Assembly: GCF_001189295.1 (NCBI RefSeq)
Contig: NZ_CP012159.1
Location: 1,626,001-1,690,000, forward strand
Length of the DNA stretch: 64,000 nt
DNA from: Chondromyces crocatus
Lineage (GTDB): Bacteria; Myxococcota_A; Polyangia; Polyangiales; Polyangiaceae
Direction: 5' to 3'
Part shown: piece by piece, positions 16,503 to 26,039 of the stretch
How positions within the stretch are numbered: position 1 is the stretch's first letter
How the letters are laid out: every line of letters starts with the position of its first letter
The notes under the pieces: model-generated
Seen by the model: only the letters and a program-made list of their open reading frames with translations
Databases searched by the model: none
Told to the model about the DNA's origin: nothing
Translations under genes and position numbers: made by a program

Positions 16503-17717
16503 TCAAAGCGCGTAGCCGGTCTCGCCGTGCTCGGTGGCGTCGAGGCCCTCGCGCTCCTCGGGAACGGGGACGCGCAGGCCCATGAGCTTGTCGAGGAGCT
16601 TGAGCAGTCCGAACGTCACCACCGCGGCGTAGAGGCCCACGGCGACGATGCCGGCGACCTGCGGCACGAGCTGGCCCGGGTTGCCGGCGAGGAGGCCATC
16701 TTGCCCGCCGTCGTTGAGCGCTTTCCGGGCGAAGACGCCGGTGAGCAAGGCGCCGAGGAGGCCGCCGACGCCGTGGACGCCGAAGGCGTCGAGGGAGTCG
16801 TCGTAGCGCAGGCGCTCCTTGAGCAGGACGGCGCCGTAGCAGGCGGCGCCGGAGAGGAAGCCGATGACGAGGGCGGCGAGAGGCGAGACGAAGCCCGCGG
16901 CAGGGGTGATGCCGACGAGGCCGGCGACGAGGCCCGAGGCGACGCCGAGGGCGGTGGGCTTGCGGCGCTGGGCCCACTCGACCAGGACCCAGCCGCAGGC
17001 GCCTGCTGCCGCCGCGGCGTGGGTGCCGACGAGGGCCATGGCGGCGAGGCCGTTCGCGGCGAGGGCGCTGCCCGCGTTGAAGCCGAACCACCCGAACCAC
17101 AGGATGCCCGCCCCGAGGAGGGTCATGGTCAGGTTGTGGGGCTGGTGGCGCTCGTGCGGCCAGCCCGTGCGCCGCCCGATGACGAGAGAGCAGACGAGGG
17201 CCGAGACGCCCGCGGCGAGGTGGACGACGGTGCCGCCGGCGAAGTCGAGGGCGGCCATCTCGAAGAGCCAGCCCTCTTCGGCCCACACCCAGTGCGCCAC
17301 CGGGTCGTAGACCAGCGTCGTCCAGAGGACGGCGAAGACGAGGTACGCCGAAAACCGCATGCGCTCGGCGAAGGCGCCGGCGATGAGGGCGGGGGTGATC
17401 ACCGCGAACATCATCTGGAAGGCGCAGAAGGCGAGGGCCGGGACGGTGCCGCGCGCGGTGCCGGCGAGGCCGCTCAAGCCGACGTGGTCGAAGCCGCCGA
17501 TCAGGCCGGCGTGGGAGGTGCCGAAGGCCAGAGAATACCCGAAGAGCACCCATTGCAGGCTGATCACGCCGAGGGCGGCGAAGGCGTGCATGAGCGTGCT
17601 GAGGACGTTCTTGCGCCGCACCATGCCCCCGTAAAACAGGGCGAGGCCCGGGGTCATGAACAGGACCAGGGCCGTGGAGACGAGGAGCCAGGCGGTGTCC
17701 CCGGAGTCGATCTGCAT
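16503..17717 (-). CDS. amt: Ammonium transporter Amt
   Basis: 404 residues with 11 expected helices, in the inner membrane. Family signatures are clear: FYGGMVRRKNVL, AFQMMFAVITPALIAGAFAERM with the Phe-gate residue, GGTVVHLAAGVSAL and FGVHGVGG holding the two pore His, and GWFGFNAGSA. The start at 17717 leaves a very short lead before helix 1, so there is no cleaved signal. Unlike most amt genes it is not next to a glnK/PII gene. It is convergent with the metallopeptidase gene; an 11-bp direct repeat (16475-16485 and 16495-16505) spans its stop codon. Confidence 0.96.
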   Translation of the reverse strand: MQIDSGDTAWLLVSTALVLFMTPGLALFYGGMVRRKNVLSTLMHAFAALGVISLQWVLFGYSLAFGTSHAGLIGGFDHVGLSGLAGTARGTVPALAFCAFQMMFAVITPALIAGAFAERMRFSAYLVFAVLWTTLVYDPVAHWVWAEEGWLFEMAALDFAGGTVVHLAAGVSALVCSLVIGRRTGWPHERHQPHNLTMTLLGAGILWFGWFGFNAGSALAANGLAAMALVGTHAAAAAGACGWVLVEWAQRRKPTALGVASGLVAGLVGITPAAGFVSPLAALVIGFLSGAACYGAVLLKERLRYDDSLDAFGVHGVGGLLGALLTGVFARKALNDGGQDGLLAGNPGQLVPQVAGIVAVGLYAAVVTFGLLKLLDKLMGLRVPVPEEREGLDATEHGETGYAL

Positions 17718-17842
17718 CCTTCCGGGGTAGCTGGGGCCATGTTTCGCGCAGGTTTCTGCGCTGCGTCAATCCGTGATTGCGGACATCCAGCGGCGCGTCA
17801 CGGCGCGAGGTGAGGGGGCTGTGAGGGACCCGCGGGAGCGTC

Positions 17843-18283
17843 TCAGGCGCTGCGGACGCTCAGGACGGGCTGACGGGCGTGGCGCATCACTTGCTGTGCG
17901 ACGCTGCCGAGGATGGCCCGGCCGATGGCGCCGCGGCCGTGCGTGCCGATGACGATGATGTCCGCATCGATCTCGTCGGCCTGCTTGCAGATCTCCTCGG
18001 CGGTCATGCCAGCGCGGAGCAAGCCCTCGAAGGTGATGTCCGGGGATGCTGCGCGGCGCGTCTTCAGCACGTGGTCGAGGTGACGCTGCGCTGCGTCCGC
18101 GATCTGGGCCGCATCCGCCGCGGAGGGGATGTAGGCGGACCCCTCCGGGAAGGCATAGATGGGTACGCTGTAGACATGGAGGACCTTCACCGATGCGCCG
18201 AGCTTCCGGGCCAGGTCGATCGCCTGATCCAGGGCTCGGTCGGAGGTCTCGTCGAAATCATGGGCAACGAGAAGGGTCTTCAT
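17843..18283 (-). CDS. Universal stress protein, UspA family
   Basis: 146 residues, one Usp domain. It begins MKTLLVAHDFDETSDRAL and ends with the ATP-binding loop GTHGRGAIGRAILGSVA, so it is probably of the ATP-binding UspFG type. It acts in the cytoplasm in stress or dormancy responses, and the exact role is unknown. It lies upstream of amt on the same strand, 125 bases away. That gap holds TCAATC-CGT-GATTG at 17766-17779, a small palindrome that might belong to an amt promoter. Confidence 0.94.
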   Translation of the reverse strand: MKTLLVAHDFDETSDRALDQAIDLARKLGASVKVLHVYSVPIYAFPEGSAYIPSAADAAQIADAAQRHLDHVLKTRRAASPDITFEGLLRAGMTAEEICKQADEIDADIIVIGTHGRGAIGRAILGSVAQQVMRHARQPVLSVRSA

Positions 18284-18341
18284 GGCGTCTTCCGGTGTCC
18301 TAGTCCCTTCCGGCCGGCTCCGGAAGGGGTAGACTTCCCGG

Positions 18342-19163
18342 ATGACATGCTACCGCGACGACCTTGACGCTGCGCGCGCTCGCATAGAGACGCTGGAAGC
18401 CAGGATCCGGGAGCGGGAGGCCTCGCTGGAGGTCCGTGACGCAGAGCTCGCAGAGCTTCGCGCCGAGGTGGATCGAGGCAAACGGGGGCAAGAGGGCGGC
18501 CTTGCAGGGCCGCGCCTGGAGGCAGGCGCAGGGAGCCAGCGTTCGGTGCTGGTCGCGCTCGGCGCTTGCATGTTTCTCACGACGGCCGCTTACGCGATGG
18601 TGCGGCCGGCGCGCTGCGGGATGTCACGATCGCCGGTGATCGGCCATCAAGAGCTGCACGGGGACGAGAGCCCGCGGGCGCGGGCGACGGTGCGGGCGGC
18701 GAGGGCGCTGCAGGCTTCGCAAGGGCAGCAGGTCTCCGCGTCGGCGGGCCAGCTTCTCCCCATCATGGATCCGGCGCTCCGATCAGGGGACATGACGCAT
18801 GCAGCGCAGCCCGTGGTCGAGTCGACGCCGCCGTCGAGGGACCCGGACGACGCGACCCACCGGATGTCGATCCACAAGCTGGCAAATCAAGCGGTGAAGG
18901 CCGCGGCGCAGGAGATGTGGCGTTGCCCTGTCCCCGTCGGCTCTGCGACCAAGTTGGGCGTCGCCTTCGTGACGTTCGAGCCGACCGGTGAGGTCGACGA
19001 GGTCCGCTTTGCGGACGAGTCCTTTGCCCGGACCTCCGCGGGGCACTGCGTCCAGGGGGTGCTCCGGGAAGTCCGCATCGCGCCGTACGAGGTGTCCCAG
19101 GGTCGGACGCTCGCGACCTCGACCTTCGTCCTCGGGGGCTCCGCCGTCCGGAGGGCCCGCTGA
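18342..19163 (+). CDS. Hypothetical: coiled coil, one helix, TonB-like C-terminus
   Basis: 273 residues. Residues about 5-50 form a charged coiled coil, and one membrane helix lies at about 67-88 (SVLVALGACMFLTTAAYAMV). A low-complexity linker follows, then a C-terminal domain from about 180. The last part (VAFVTFEPTGEVDEVRF, SAGHCVQGVLREVRIAPY) resembles the TonB-type C-terminal domain seen in myxobacterial AgmX-like proteins. It is probably anchored in the inner membrane with the C-terminus in the periplasm. A partner is unknown. It stands between the divergent usp gene and the sugar operon. Confidence 0.7.
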   Translation: MTCYRDDLDAARARIETLEARIREREASLEVRDAELAELRAEVDRGKRGQEGGLAGPRLEAGAGSQRSVLVALGACMFLTTAAYAMVRPARCGMSRSPVIGHQELHGDESPRARATVRAARALQASQGQQVSASAGQLLPIMDPALRSGDMTHAAQPVVESTPPSRDPDDATHRMSIHKLANQAVKAAAQEMWRCPVPVGSATKLGVAFVTFEPTGEVDEVRFADESFARTSAGHCVQGVLREVRIAPYEVSQGRTLATSTFVLGGSAVRRAR

Positions 19164-19170
19164 CGGGGTT

Positions 19171-19194
19171 CGGGGTCCCTCACGCAGGACCCCG
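19171..19194 (+). terminator. Stem-loop right after the TonB-like gene
   Basis: CGGGGTCC (19171-19178) pairs perfectly with GGACCCCG (19187-19194) across an 8-base loop. The stem begins eight bases after the stop codon, the expected place for a terminator, and separates this gene from the sugar operon. There is no T-tract. Confidence 0.5.
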
Positions 19195-19255
19195 GAGGCG
19201 TGGCCCCAGGGCGGGGTGAGATGCAGTGTCGCTCGGGGGAGTGAGAGGATCAGTC

Positions 19256-20203
19256 TTGCGTTGTCTGGTGACCGGCGCCGCCGGGTTCGTGGGATCGCAC
19301 CTCTCGGAGCGGCTCGTTGCGCTCGGCCACGACGTGGTCGGCGTGGACCGGTTCAGTGCGTACTACCCCCTGTCGCACAAGGAGGCGAACCTCGCACGGC
19401 TGCGAGACGAGCCGCGCTTTCGCCTGGAGGCCGTCGATCTCTGCGAGGCCGATCTGGTCCGGCTGCTGGACGGCTGCGAGGTGGTGTTCCACGTGGCGGC
19501 GCAGGCGGGGGTGCGGTCGAGCTGGGAGGGGTTCGACGTGTACCTCCGGGACAACGTCCTGGCGACGCAGCGGCTCCTGGAGGCGGCGCGGCGGCCCGGA
19601 TCGACGGTGCGCAAGGTGGTCTACGCCTCGTCGTCGTCGGTGTACGGCGACGCGCCGGAGCTACCGTTCCGCGAGTCGAGCCCCACGGTGCCCTGCTCTC
19701 CGTACGGGGTGACGAAGCTCTCGGCCGAGCAGCTCTGCGAGCTGTACCGGCGCAGCTTCGGCCTGGCGACGGCGTCGCTGCGCTACTTCACGGTGTACGG
19801 CCCGCGGCAGCGCCCCGACATGGGGTTCTTCCGGTTCATCGAGGCGACGCTCTCGCGCCGGTCGATCCCGCTTTTCGGCGACGGTGAGCAGACGCGGGAC
19901 TTCACGTTCGTCGCCGACATCGTGGAGGCGACGCGGCGCGCGGGCGAGGGGGGGGCGGTCGGGATCTACAACGTCGGCGGTGGTTCGCGGGTGACGCTGA
20001 ACCAGGTGCTGTCGTTGCTGGGGGAAATCGCGGGGGAGGTGCGGGTGGAGCGGCGGCCGTCCCAGGCCGGAGAGATGGCCCATACGTGGGCCGACATCTC
20101 GGCGGCCGCGCGAGACCTGGGCTACGCGCCAGCGGTGACGCTGCGCGAGGGCCTCGAGGCGCAGGTGGCCTGGCATCGATCGCGGAGGTCCGACGCAGCA
20201 TGA
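19256..20203 (+). CDS. NAD-dependent UDP-sugar epimerase-like SDR
   Basis: About 315 residues, extended short-chain dehydrogenase. It has the NAD(P) loop [19 protein letters not shown], the catalytic pair in SPYGVTK (Tyr-x3-Lys) and [12 protein letters not shown]. It is closest in pattern to UDP-glucuronate or UDP-GlcNAc/Glc 4-epimerases. The role is to supply an activated sugar for the surface glycan. TTG at 19256 is preferred because AGAGGA lies seven bases upstream and the first strand follows at once; an in-frame GTG at 19226 would add ten residues. The stop overlaps the rfbA start (ATGA). Confidence 0.85.
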   Translation: MRCLVTGAAGFVGSHLSERLVALGHDVVGVDRFSAYYPLSHKEANLARLRDEPRFRLEAVDLCEADLVRLLDGCEVVFHVAAQAGVRSSWEGFDVYLRDNVLATQRLLEAARRPGSTVRKVVYASSSSVYGDAPELPFRESSPTVPCSPYGVTKLSAEQLCELYRRSFGLATASLRYFTVYGPRQRPDMGFFRFIEATLSRRSIPLFGDGEQTRDFTFVADIVEATRRAGEGGAVGIYNVGGGSRVTLNQVLSLLGEIAGEVRVERRPSQAGEMAHTWADISAAARDLGYAPAVTLREGLEAQVAWHRSRRSDAA

Positions 20204-21078
20204 AGGGAATCATCCTTGCCGGTGGGAGCGGGACGCGGCTCGATCCGCTGACCCGCGCTGTCTCCAAGCAGCTCCTGCCCGTCTACGACAAGCCGATGAT
20301 CTACTACCCGCTGTCGGTGCTGATGCTCGCCGGCATCCGGGACATGCTGATCATCACCACGCCCGACGACGCGCCGCAGTTCCAGCGCTTGCTGGGCGAC
20401 GGATCGCAGCTCGGGGTCTCGTTCTCCTACGCGACGCAGCCGAAGCCGAATGGGCTGGCCGAGGCGTTCCTCATCGGGCGCGAGTTCGTGGCCGGAGGGC
20501 CGTCGTGCCTCGTGCTGGGCGACAACATCTTCCACGGCGCAGGGCTCTACGACCTCTTGAAGACCTCGCGGGAGGCGCTGGATGGGTGCGTGCTCTTCGG
20601 CTACCGCGTGCAGGACCCGGAGCGCTACGGGGTGGCGGAGCTGGACGAGCAGGGCAGGGTGCTGTCACTGGAGGAGAAGCCCACGAAGCCGCGGTCGCAC
20701 ATCGCCGTGACGGGGCTCTACTTCTACGACGAGCAGGTGGTCGACATCGCGCAGGGGCTCCGGCCGTCGGCGCGGGGAGAGCTGGAGATCACGGACCTGA
20801 ACCGGGCGTACGTCGAGCAGGGGCGGGCGCGGTTGACGCTCCTCGGCCGCGGGATGGCCTGGCTCGACACGGGGACGCCCGAGAGCCTGCTCGAAGCGGG
20901 TCAGTTCGTGCACGTGATGGAGAAGCGGCAAGGGACGCACATCGCCTGCCTGGAGGAGATCGCGTTCCGGATGGGGACCATCGACGCCGGGCAGCTCGAA
21001 CGGCTCTCGCACCGTTACGGCAAGAGCCAGTACGGCGAGTACCTGCGGGCGGTGCTCCGGGAGCCGCGCAGGACATGA
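20200..21078 (+). CDS. rfbA: Glucose-1-phosphate thymidylyltransferase
   Basis: 292 residues, the normal RmlA length. It makes dTDP-glucose from glucose-1-phosphate and dTTP. It has the nucleotidyltransferase signature [31 protein letters not shown], the Mg-binding VLGDNIFHG, and [20 protein letters not shown] near the end. It overlaps both neighbours by four bases (epimerase ATGA rfbA, rfbA ATGA rfbB), so the three are one translational unit. The pathway genes rfbC and rfbD are not in the window. Confidence 0.97.
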   Translation: MKGIILAGGSGTRLDPLTRAVSKQLLPVYDKPMIYYPLSVLMLAGIRDMLIITTPDDAPQFQRLLGDGSQLGVSFSYATQPKPNGLAEAFLIGREFVAGGPSCLVLGDNIFHGAGLYDLLKTSREALDGCVLFGYRVQDPERYGVAELDEQGRVLSLEEKPTKPRSHIAVTGLYFYDEQVVDIAQGLRPSARGELEITDLNRAYVEQGRARLTLLGRGMAWLDTGTPESLLEAGQFVHVMEKRQGTHIACLEEIAFRMGTIDAGQLERLSHRYGKSQYGEYLRAVLREPRRT

Positions 21079-22154
21079 GAGCGCCGAAGAACATGCTGGT
21101 GACGGGCGGCTGCGGGTTCATCGGCTCCGCCTTCGTGCGCTTCCTGCTGCGCGCGCAGGGGTCGGTGGCGCGCGTCGTGAACCTCGACCTGCTGACGTAC
21201 GCCGCGAACCCCGACAACGTGGCGGAGTACGCGACCGATCCTCGCTACGTGCTCGTCCAGGGGGACATCGGCGATCAGGCACTGGTCGCACGGCTCTGCG
21301 AGGAGCACGCGATCGACACGATCGTCCACTTCGCCGCCGAGAGCCACGTGGACCGGAGCATCCTGGGGCCGCTGGTGTTCGTGGAGACGAACGTGGTGGG
21401 CACGGTGAAGCTCCTGGAGGTGGTGCGCGCACGGCCAGGGCTTCATTTCCACCACGTGTCGACGGACGAGGTGTACGGGTCGCTCGGTCCCGAGGGGCTG
21501 TTCACGGAGACGACGCGCTACCAGCCGAACTCGCCCTACGCAGCGTCGAAGGCGGCGTCGGATCACCTGGTGCGGGCCTATGCGCACACCTACGGGCTCA
21601 GCGTGACCCTCTCGAACTGCAGCAACAACTACGGGCCGTATCAGTTCCCCGAGAAGCTCGTGCCGCTGATGATCCTGAACATGCTGGAGCAGAAGCCGCT
21701 GCCGGTCTACGGCGACGGGCTGAACGTGCGCGACTGGCTGCACGTGGACGATCACGCCGAGGCGATCTGGGCGATCGTGACCCGTGGAGCGCGGGGCGAG
21801 ACGTACAACGTCGGAGGGCGGAGCGAGCGGACGAACCTGGATCTGCTGCGGATGCTGATCGACGAGGTGGCGCGTCAGACGGGGACGAGCGCCGACGGGC
21901 TGGGCGCGCTGATGCGCTTCGTGGCCGACAGGCCCGGGCACGACCGGCGCTACGCGATCGACTGCGACCGGATCGAGCGGGAGCTGGGCTTCACGCCGCG
22001 TCACGATCTGGCCGGAGGGATCGCGGCGACCGTGCGCTGGTACCTGGAGAACGGCGGGTGGATCGAGCGGGTCCGCTCCGGGGCGTACCGCCAGTGGATC
22101 GAGGCGAACTACGGCGATCGCGACGCTCGGGCCGCAACGCCGACACCGGGGTGA
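21075..22154 (+). CDS. rfbB: dTDP-glucose 4,6-dehydratase
   Basis: 359 residues. It converts dTDP-glucose to dTDP-4-keto-6-deoxyglucose with bound NAD. It shows [23 protein letters not shown], the active-site STDEVYGS (Asp-Glu pair), [12 protein letters not shown] (Tyr-x3-Lys) and [15 protein letters not shown], all diagnostic. It starts inside the rfbA stop (ATGA). It is convergent with the GT2 gene, seven bases apart, and no terminator is evident between them. The final product sugar is undetermined because neither rfbC/rfbD nor an aminotransferase follows. Confidence 0.97.
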   Translation: MRAPKNMLVTGGCGFIGSAFVRFLLRAQGSVARVVNLDLLTYAANPDNVAEYATDPRYVLVQGDIGDQALVARLCEEHAIDTIVHFAAESHVDRSILGPLVFVETNVVGTVKLLEVVRARPGLHFHHVSTDEVYGSLGPEGLFTETTRYQPNSPYAASKAASDHLVRAYAHTYGLSVTLSNCSNNYGPYQFPEKLVPLMILNMLEQKPLPVYGDGLNVRDWLHVDDHAEAIWAIVTRGARGETYNVGGRSERTNLDLLRMLIDEVARQTGTSADGLGALMRFVADRPGHDRRYAIDCDRIERELGFTPRHDLAGGIAATVRWYLENGGWIERVRSGAYRQWIEANYGDRDARAATPTPG

Positions 22155-22161
22155 GGGCGGA

Positions 22162-23265
22162 TCAGCCCACTTCTTCGCGGATGGGGAGGTCGTTCCTCAT
22201 GGTGCGCTGCTGCATCTGGAAGGTGAGGAACTCGCCGATGAAGCCCATGGAGAAGAACTGGATGCCGAGGATGATCATCAGCACGCCGAGGAGGAGCAGC
22301 GGGCGGTCGCCGATCTTGTGACCGAGGAACCAGAGCAGGGTCAGGTACGCGTTGACGCACACGCCGAGGGCGGCGAAGACGAGGCCCATCAGGCCGAACA
22401 GGTGCATCGGCTTCTTCGAGTAGCGCGTCAGGAAGAGGACGCTGAGCAGATCGAAGAAGCCGCGCAGGATGCGCTCGAGGCCGTAGCGGGACGCGCCGTA
22501 GCGGCGGGCGTGGTGCTTGACCGGGACCTCGGCGACGCGGAAGCCCTGCGAGGCGGCGAGGGCAGGGATGAAGCGGAAGAGGTCGCCGTAGATGGGGATG
22601 TTGCGGATGACGTCCTGGCGGTAGGCCTTGAAGCCGCAGTTCATGTCGTGGAGCTTCACGCCCGTCACCCACCGCACGGTGCCGTTGAAGATGCGCGAGA
22701 GGACGAGGCGGTTGGTGGGGTCGAGGCGCTGGACCTTCCAGCCGACGACGACGTCGTCGCCCGCTTCGACCCTTCCGAGGAGGGTGGGCAGGTCGGCCGG
22801 GTCGTCCTGGAGATCGGCGTCCATGGTGACGATGATCTCGCCGCGGGCCTTCTGGAAGCCGGCGGTGAGCGCGGTGGCCTTGCCGAAGTTCTTTCGCAGC
22901 CGGATGCCTTTGACGGTGGGATCCTTGGCGCGGATCGCGCCGATGACCTTCCACGTGTCGTCGGTGCTGCCGTCGTCCACGAAGATGAGCTCGTAAACGA
23001 CGCGGCCACCGAGCGCGTCTTTGATGCGCGAGGCCAGCTCCGGGAGGCTCTCGGCCTCGTTGAGGCCGGGGACGACGATGGAGACGTGCGGGGCGCCTCC
23101 CTCGGCGAGGACCGGGCTCTGCTCCGGGGTGGTGGTGGCGAGGGGCGCGGGAGACGCAGATGCAGAAGAAAGCAGCGGCTCCAGGGATTTCTGGGTTTCG
23201 GCGAAGGGAAGATCCACGGTCACGGCGGCGGAGGATAGCAGATTGCGCTCGTCGGCGTGCTGCAC
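22162..23265 (-). CDS. GT2 glycosyltransferase, polyprenyl-phosphate sugar synthase type
   Basis: 367 residues. A variable N-terminal 55 residues precede a GT-A domain with VSIVVPGLNEAESLPEL, FVDDGSTDDTW and the metal-binding DADLQDDP. Two C-terminal membrane helices (about 285-310 and 320-345) follow. This architecture is that of DPM1/GtrB-like enzymes, which put a sugar on undecaprenyl (or dolichyl) phosphate at the inner membrane. It is the last gene of the six-gene minus-strand operon and lies 22 bases after a GT-C-like gene. The lipid-linked sugar it makes could serve that transferase. A shorter start near the GT domain is possible. Confidence 0.88.
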   Translation of the reverse strand: MQHADERNLLSSAAVTVDLPFAETQKSLEPLLSSASASPAPLATTTPEQSPVLAEGGAPHVSIVVPGLNEAESLPELASRIKDALGGRVVYELIFVDDGSTDDTWKVIGAIRAKDPTVKGIRLRKNFGKATALTAGFQKARGEIIVTMDADLQDDPADLPTLLGRVEAGDDVVVGWKVQRLDPTNRLVLSRIFNGTVRWVTGVKLHDMNCGFKAYRQDVIRNIPIYGDLFRFIPALAASQGFRVAEVPVKHHARRYGASRYGLERILRGFFDLLSVLFLTRYSKKPMHLFGLMGLVFAALGVCVNAYLTLLWFLGHKIGDRPLLLLGVLMIILGIQFFSMGFIGEFLTFQMQQRTMRNDLPIREEVG

Positions 23266-23287
23266 ACCCCCTTCGATCCCAAGGAGA

Positions 23288-25948
23288 TCACGGGGTGTCG
23301 GAGGCGCCGGGCGTGTCGTCGTCGTCCTCGTCGTCGGAGCCCCCGGGGCGGGCGGAGGACGCGGGAGGCGCCGCCGAACCCGCTGTGTCCGGCTCTGCGG
23401 TCGCTGCCGCGTCGGGTGCGGTCGGCTCGTCCGGTGCGTCGGTGTCCGGCAGCTCCGGCACGGACCTGGGCTCGCCGGAGGTGCGGATGTACAGGTCGCG
23501 CTTGGGGCGCTTGCCCATGGTCTCTCTCCGCGTCGCGACGAGGGTGAAGTCCGCGAGAACGGAGGCGGGGAGGGCCCGCTCGCAGCGCGGGTCGACGACG
23601 AGGAAGCCGGCTGCGCTGGCGAGCCCGAACGTGCTCGCGCTGGGGGCGCCCGCGGTGCGGAAGGCGCCAGCGGTCTTGGCGTGGGCGAGCCGAGGGGCAG
23701 GGAAGTCGAGACGCTTCGGGCCGAAGGCGGGCACGGTGAGGTCGCTCAGCGCGTAGAGGCCGCTCTTGTAGTCGTCGTTGCAGCCGAGCCAGGCGACGCC
23801 GTTCGGGAACGAGGCGTCGGCGTCGGGGGCGGGGCCGAGCTCGGTGAGGAGCATCCGGCTGTGCTCGCTGCGGTTCTTCGTGTTCTGGGTGGCGTAGTGG
23901 AAGAACACGAGGTCGCCGGCGATCGAGTCCCAGCCCTTGCTGACGTGCTTCTCCCAGGCGATGTGGGTGACGCCGAGCGAAAGCATGAGGTCGTGGACCT
24001 CGCGCGGTGACTGCAAGCGGCCGTAGCTGATCCCGAACTGCCAGCCCCCCCAGTCCGAGACCGACTCGGCGCCGATGCCGAGGTGGTTGTGGTTGTCGTG
24101 GAGCAGGAGGCGCGCCCCCTTGGGAAGGGCGCGGCCGATGGACTGCCAGGTGGGGTAGACGTCGAAGCGCTCGTCGTACTTGCGCAGGTGCCCCTTGGAG
24201 AGGAGGTCGATCACCGCCTTCTGGGGCGAGCGGATCATGGCGTGGGTCTGGATGAAGTAGGCGTCGCCTCCCCAGATGATCTGCAAGCCGATGAGGCCCG
24301 CGAGCGTGACGCGGGTGGCGAGGGCGGCGACGCGCGAGGGGCCCGTGGTCTCGAAGGCGCGCCAGACGAGGACGATGAGCGTCGCGGTGGTGGCGGCGAA
24401 GAGGGGGACGATCGCCTGGAGGTAGCGGTCCTGGTGGTGGGTCCAGTACCAGGCGGCGAGGCCGACGTGCGCGTAGCCGACGATGCCCCAGAGGCGCGCG
24501 GTGCCGCGGACGAAGGGCAGGCACGCGAGGAGCAGCGTGAACAGGGACCCGAAGAGCGGGACCATCCCGTGGTAGCGCTTGTAGTCGTTCGGGATGAAGG
24601 AGAAGTCGACGAGGGCGCGCAGGGTGCGGGCCACGCCGTCCGCATCACGGGAGGGGCGCCAGAACTGGTAGTCCTTGTAGCCCCACTCGTAGAGGTCCGC
24701 GGCGTCGGGCGTCCACGGGGTGAGCGCGATGTGCTTGTAGAGGGTGGGGTAGAGCGGGTCGGTGTACCAGATCAGGTTCTTGAGCCAGTGGGGGGACGTG
24801 TAGAGCAGCCCGAAGCCCACGGCGGCGAGCGGTCCGAGGTACCAGTTGCGGCGCAGCTCGGGCGCGATCTTGCCTCGCACGCTGAGGTAGCCCAGGTGGA
24901 CGGCGCGCACGGCGACCGCGAGGGCGGGGAAGGGGACCATGATGATCGCGCCGGTGTATTTGGTGAGGCCACCGCCGGCCATGGTCATCAAAAGCAGCGA
25001 GAGGGGACGCGGTGAGAGGTCCCGCCAGGAGCGCACGAGCAACGTGAAGGTGGGCAGCGCGAAGATGGCCGCGATGTGATCGGCGCCGCCGCTGACGCTG
25101 GAGTCGTAGAGGAAGACGCCAGGGAACAGGAAGCGCGCGCCGAAGCTGAGGAGGAAGTAGCGCGGCGTGAGGCCCTTGGGCAGGAGGAGGCGCAGCGTCG
25201 CGGGGATGGCGACGAGGGTCCAGAGGAAGCCGACGAACTCCATGTGCGCGGCGAGTTCGACCTTGTCGAAGAGCAAGCCGCCCGGGAGCAGGAACGCCCA
25301 CGTGTAGATGAAGGTCGCGATGTGCGGGTAGGTCGCGACGGTGTAGCCCTCGGCGAAGCGGCGGATGCCGCCGTGCGCCACGTAGTCCTCGGCGAGCGCG
25401 AGGTGCTTCCAGCGGGAGTCGAACTGGATGTTGTCGGGCGTGAGGATCAGGAAGTAGACCATCGCCGCGCCGAGGAGGCCGTAGAGCAGGAAGCCCCAGG
25501 TCCAGAGGGGCGCCGGTGGGGCGCGGCGGCGTGCGTGGCGGAGGTGCCGGTAGGCGCGCGTGAGGTAGCGGCGCAAGGGCTCGAAGCCAGCGGCGATGAA
25601 GATCAGCGGGAGCGTGAAGAACAGCGCCGGGTGGTAGAGATGGAGCGCGCCGGCCAGGCTCATCGCGAGGAAGAACTCGAAGAGGCCGACGGCGAAGCTC
25701 GTGACGAGCTGCTCGACGATGGGGAGTTCGCGTCGTAGGACGCGGGTGATCGTCAGGTGCCCGGCGGAAACGCACGCGGCCGACCAGAAGGCGCAGAGCA
25801 CCCAGTAGGCGGCATAGCGCCAGAAGAGCCACCGCTGGATCGGGTAGAATCCGTGGACGAAGTTGCCGAAGAAAACCGCTGCGCCGAGGATCAGGAGCGG
25901 CAACAGAACCCATCTGGCGCGCTCCAGATGGGGAGAAGCCCCAAGCAT
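23288..25948 (-). CDS. Large polytopic GT-C-like membrane protein
   Basis: 886 residues with about 11-13 membrane helices in residues 15-570. A soluble, probably periplasmic, domain follows (about 590-830), and the protein ends in a very acidic disordered tail rich in Asp and Glu. The pattern, with LTPDNIQFDSRWKHLALAEDYVAHGG in the first large loop (given here only to mark the acidic Asp pair at its start and the Arg-Phe-Ala-Glu that follows), resembles GT-C glycosyltransferases or their inactive relatives. No named family is recognised. It sits between the DUF2079 gene and the GT2 gene on the same strand, so it may use the lipid-linked sugar made by the latter. Confidence 0.75.
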   Translation of the reverse strand: MLGASPHLERARWVLLPLLILGAAVFFGNFVHGFYPIQRWLFWRYAAYWVLCAFWSAACVSAGHLTITRVLRRELPIVEQLVTSFAVGLFEFFLAMSLAGALHLYHPALFFTLPLIFIAAGFEPLRRYLTRAYRHLRHARRRAPPAPLWTWGFLLYGLLGAAMVYFLILTPDNIQFDSRWKHLALAEDYVAHGGIRRFAEGYTVATYPHIATFIYTWAFLLPGGLLFDKVELAAHMEFVGFLWTLVAIPATLRLLLPKGLTPRYFLLSFGARFLFPGVFLYDSSVSGGADHIAAIFALPTFTLLVRSWRDLSPRPLSLLLMTMAGGGLTKYTGAIIMVPFPALAVAVRAVHLGYLSVRGKIAPELRRNWYLGPLAAVGFGLLYTSPHWLKNLIWYTDPLYPTLYKHIALTPWTPDAADLYEWGYKDYQFWRPSRDADGVARTLRALVDFSFIPNDYKRYHGMVPLFGSLFTLLLACLPFVRGTARLWGIVGYAHVGLAAWYWTHHQDRYLQAIVPLFAATTATLIVLVWRAFETTGPSRVAALATRVTLAGLIGLQIIWGGDAYFIQTHAMIRSPQKAVIDLLSKGHLRKYDERFDVYPTWQSIGRALPKGARLLLHDNHNHLGIGAESVSDWGGWQFGISYGRLQSPREVHDLMLSLGVTHIAWEKHVSKGWDSIAGDLVFFHYATQNTKNRSEHSRMLLTELGPAPDADASFPNGVAWLGCNDDYKSGLYALSDLTVPAFGPKRLDFPAPRLAHAKTAGAFRTAGAPSASTFGLASAAGFLVVDPRCERALPASVLADFTLVATRRETMGKRPKRDLYIRTSGEPRSVPELPDTDAPDEPTAPDAAATAEPDTAGSAAPPASSARPGGSDDEDDDDTPGASDTP

Positions 25949-25973
25949 GAGGAGCTTCTAGTCCACGGACGCC

Positions 25974-26039
25974 GTCGATACCAGGCAGTAGGACATTCGC
26001 TGCCCGGTCGATGCCAGGCAGGAGGTCATTCGCCGCCCG
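25974..26039 (-). repeat. 33-bp tandem duplication at the DUF2079 gene end
   Basis: Two units, 25974-26006 and 26007-26039, share GTCGAT-CCAGGCAG-AGG-CATTCG-TGCCCG or its near match, with five differences. The stop codon of the DUF2079 gene (26026-26028) lies in the second unit, so the 3' end of the gene was duplicated into the 77-base gap before the next operon gene. Confidence 0.75.

Noticed and set aside
16475-16505. 11-bp direct repeat GGCGCGCGTCA around the amt stop as an attachment site
   Set aside because: No integrase or mobile gene is near, and GC-only short repeats are frequent here.
17766-17779. TCAATC-CGT-GATTG upstream of amt as a third copy of the 37-kb palindrome
   Set aside because: The spacer is three bases instead of four and the last base of the right half differs, so a shared regulator is not supported.
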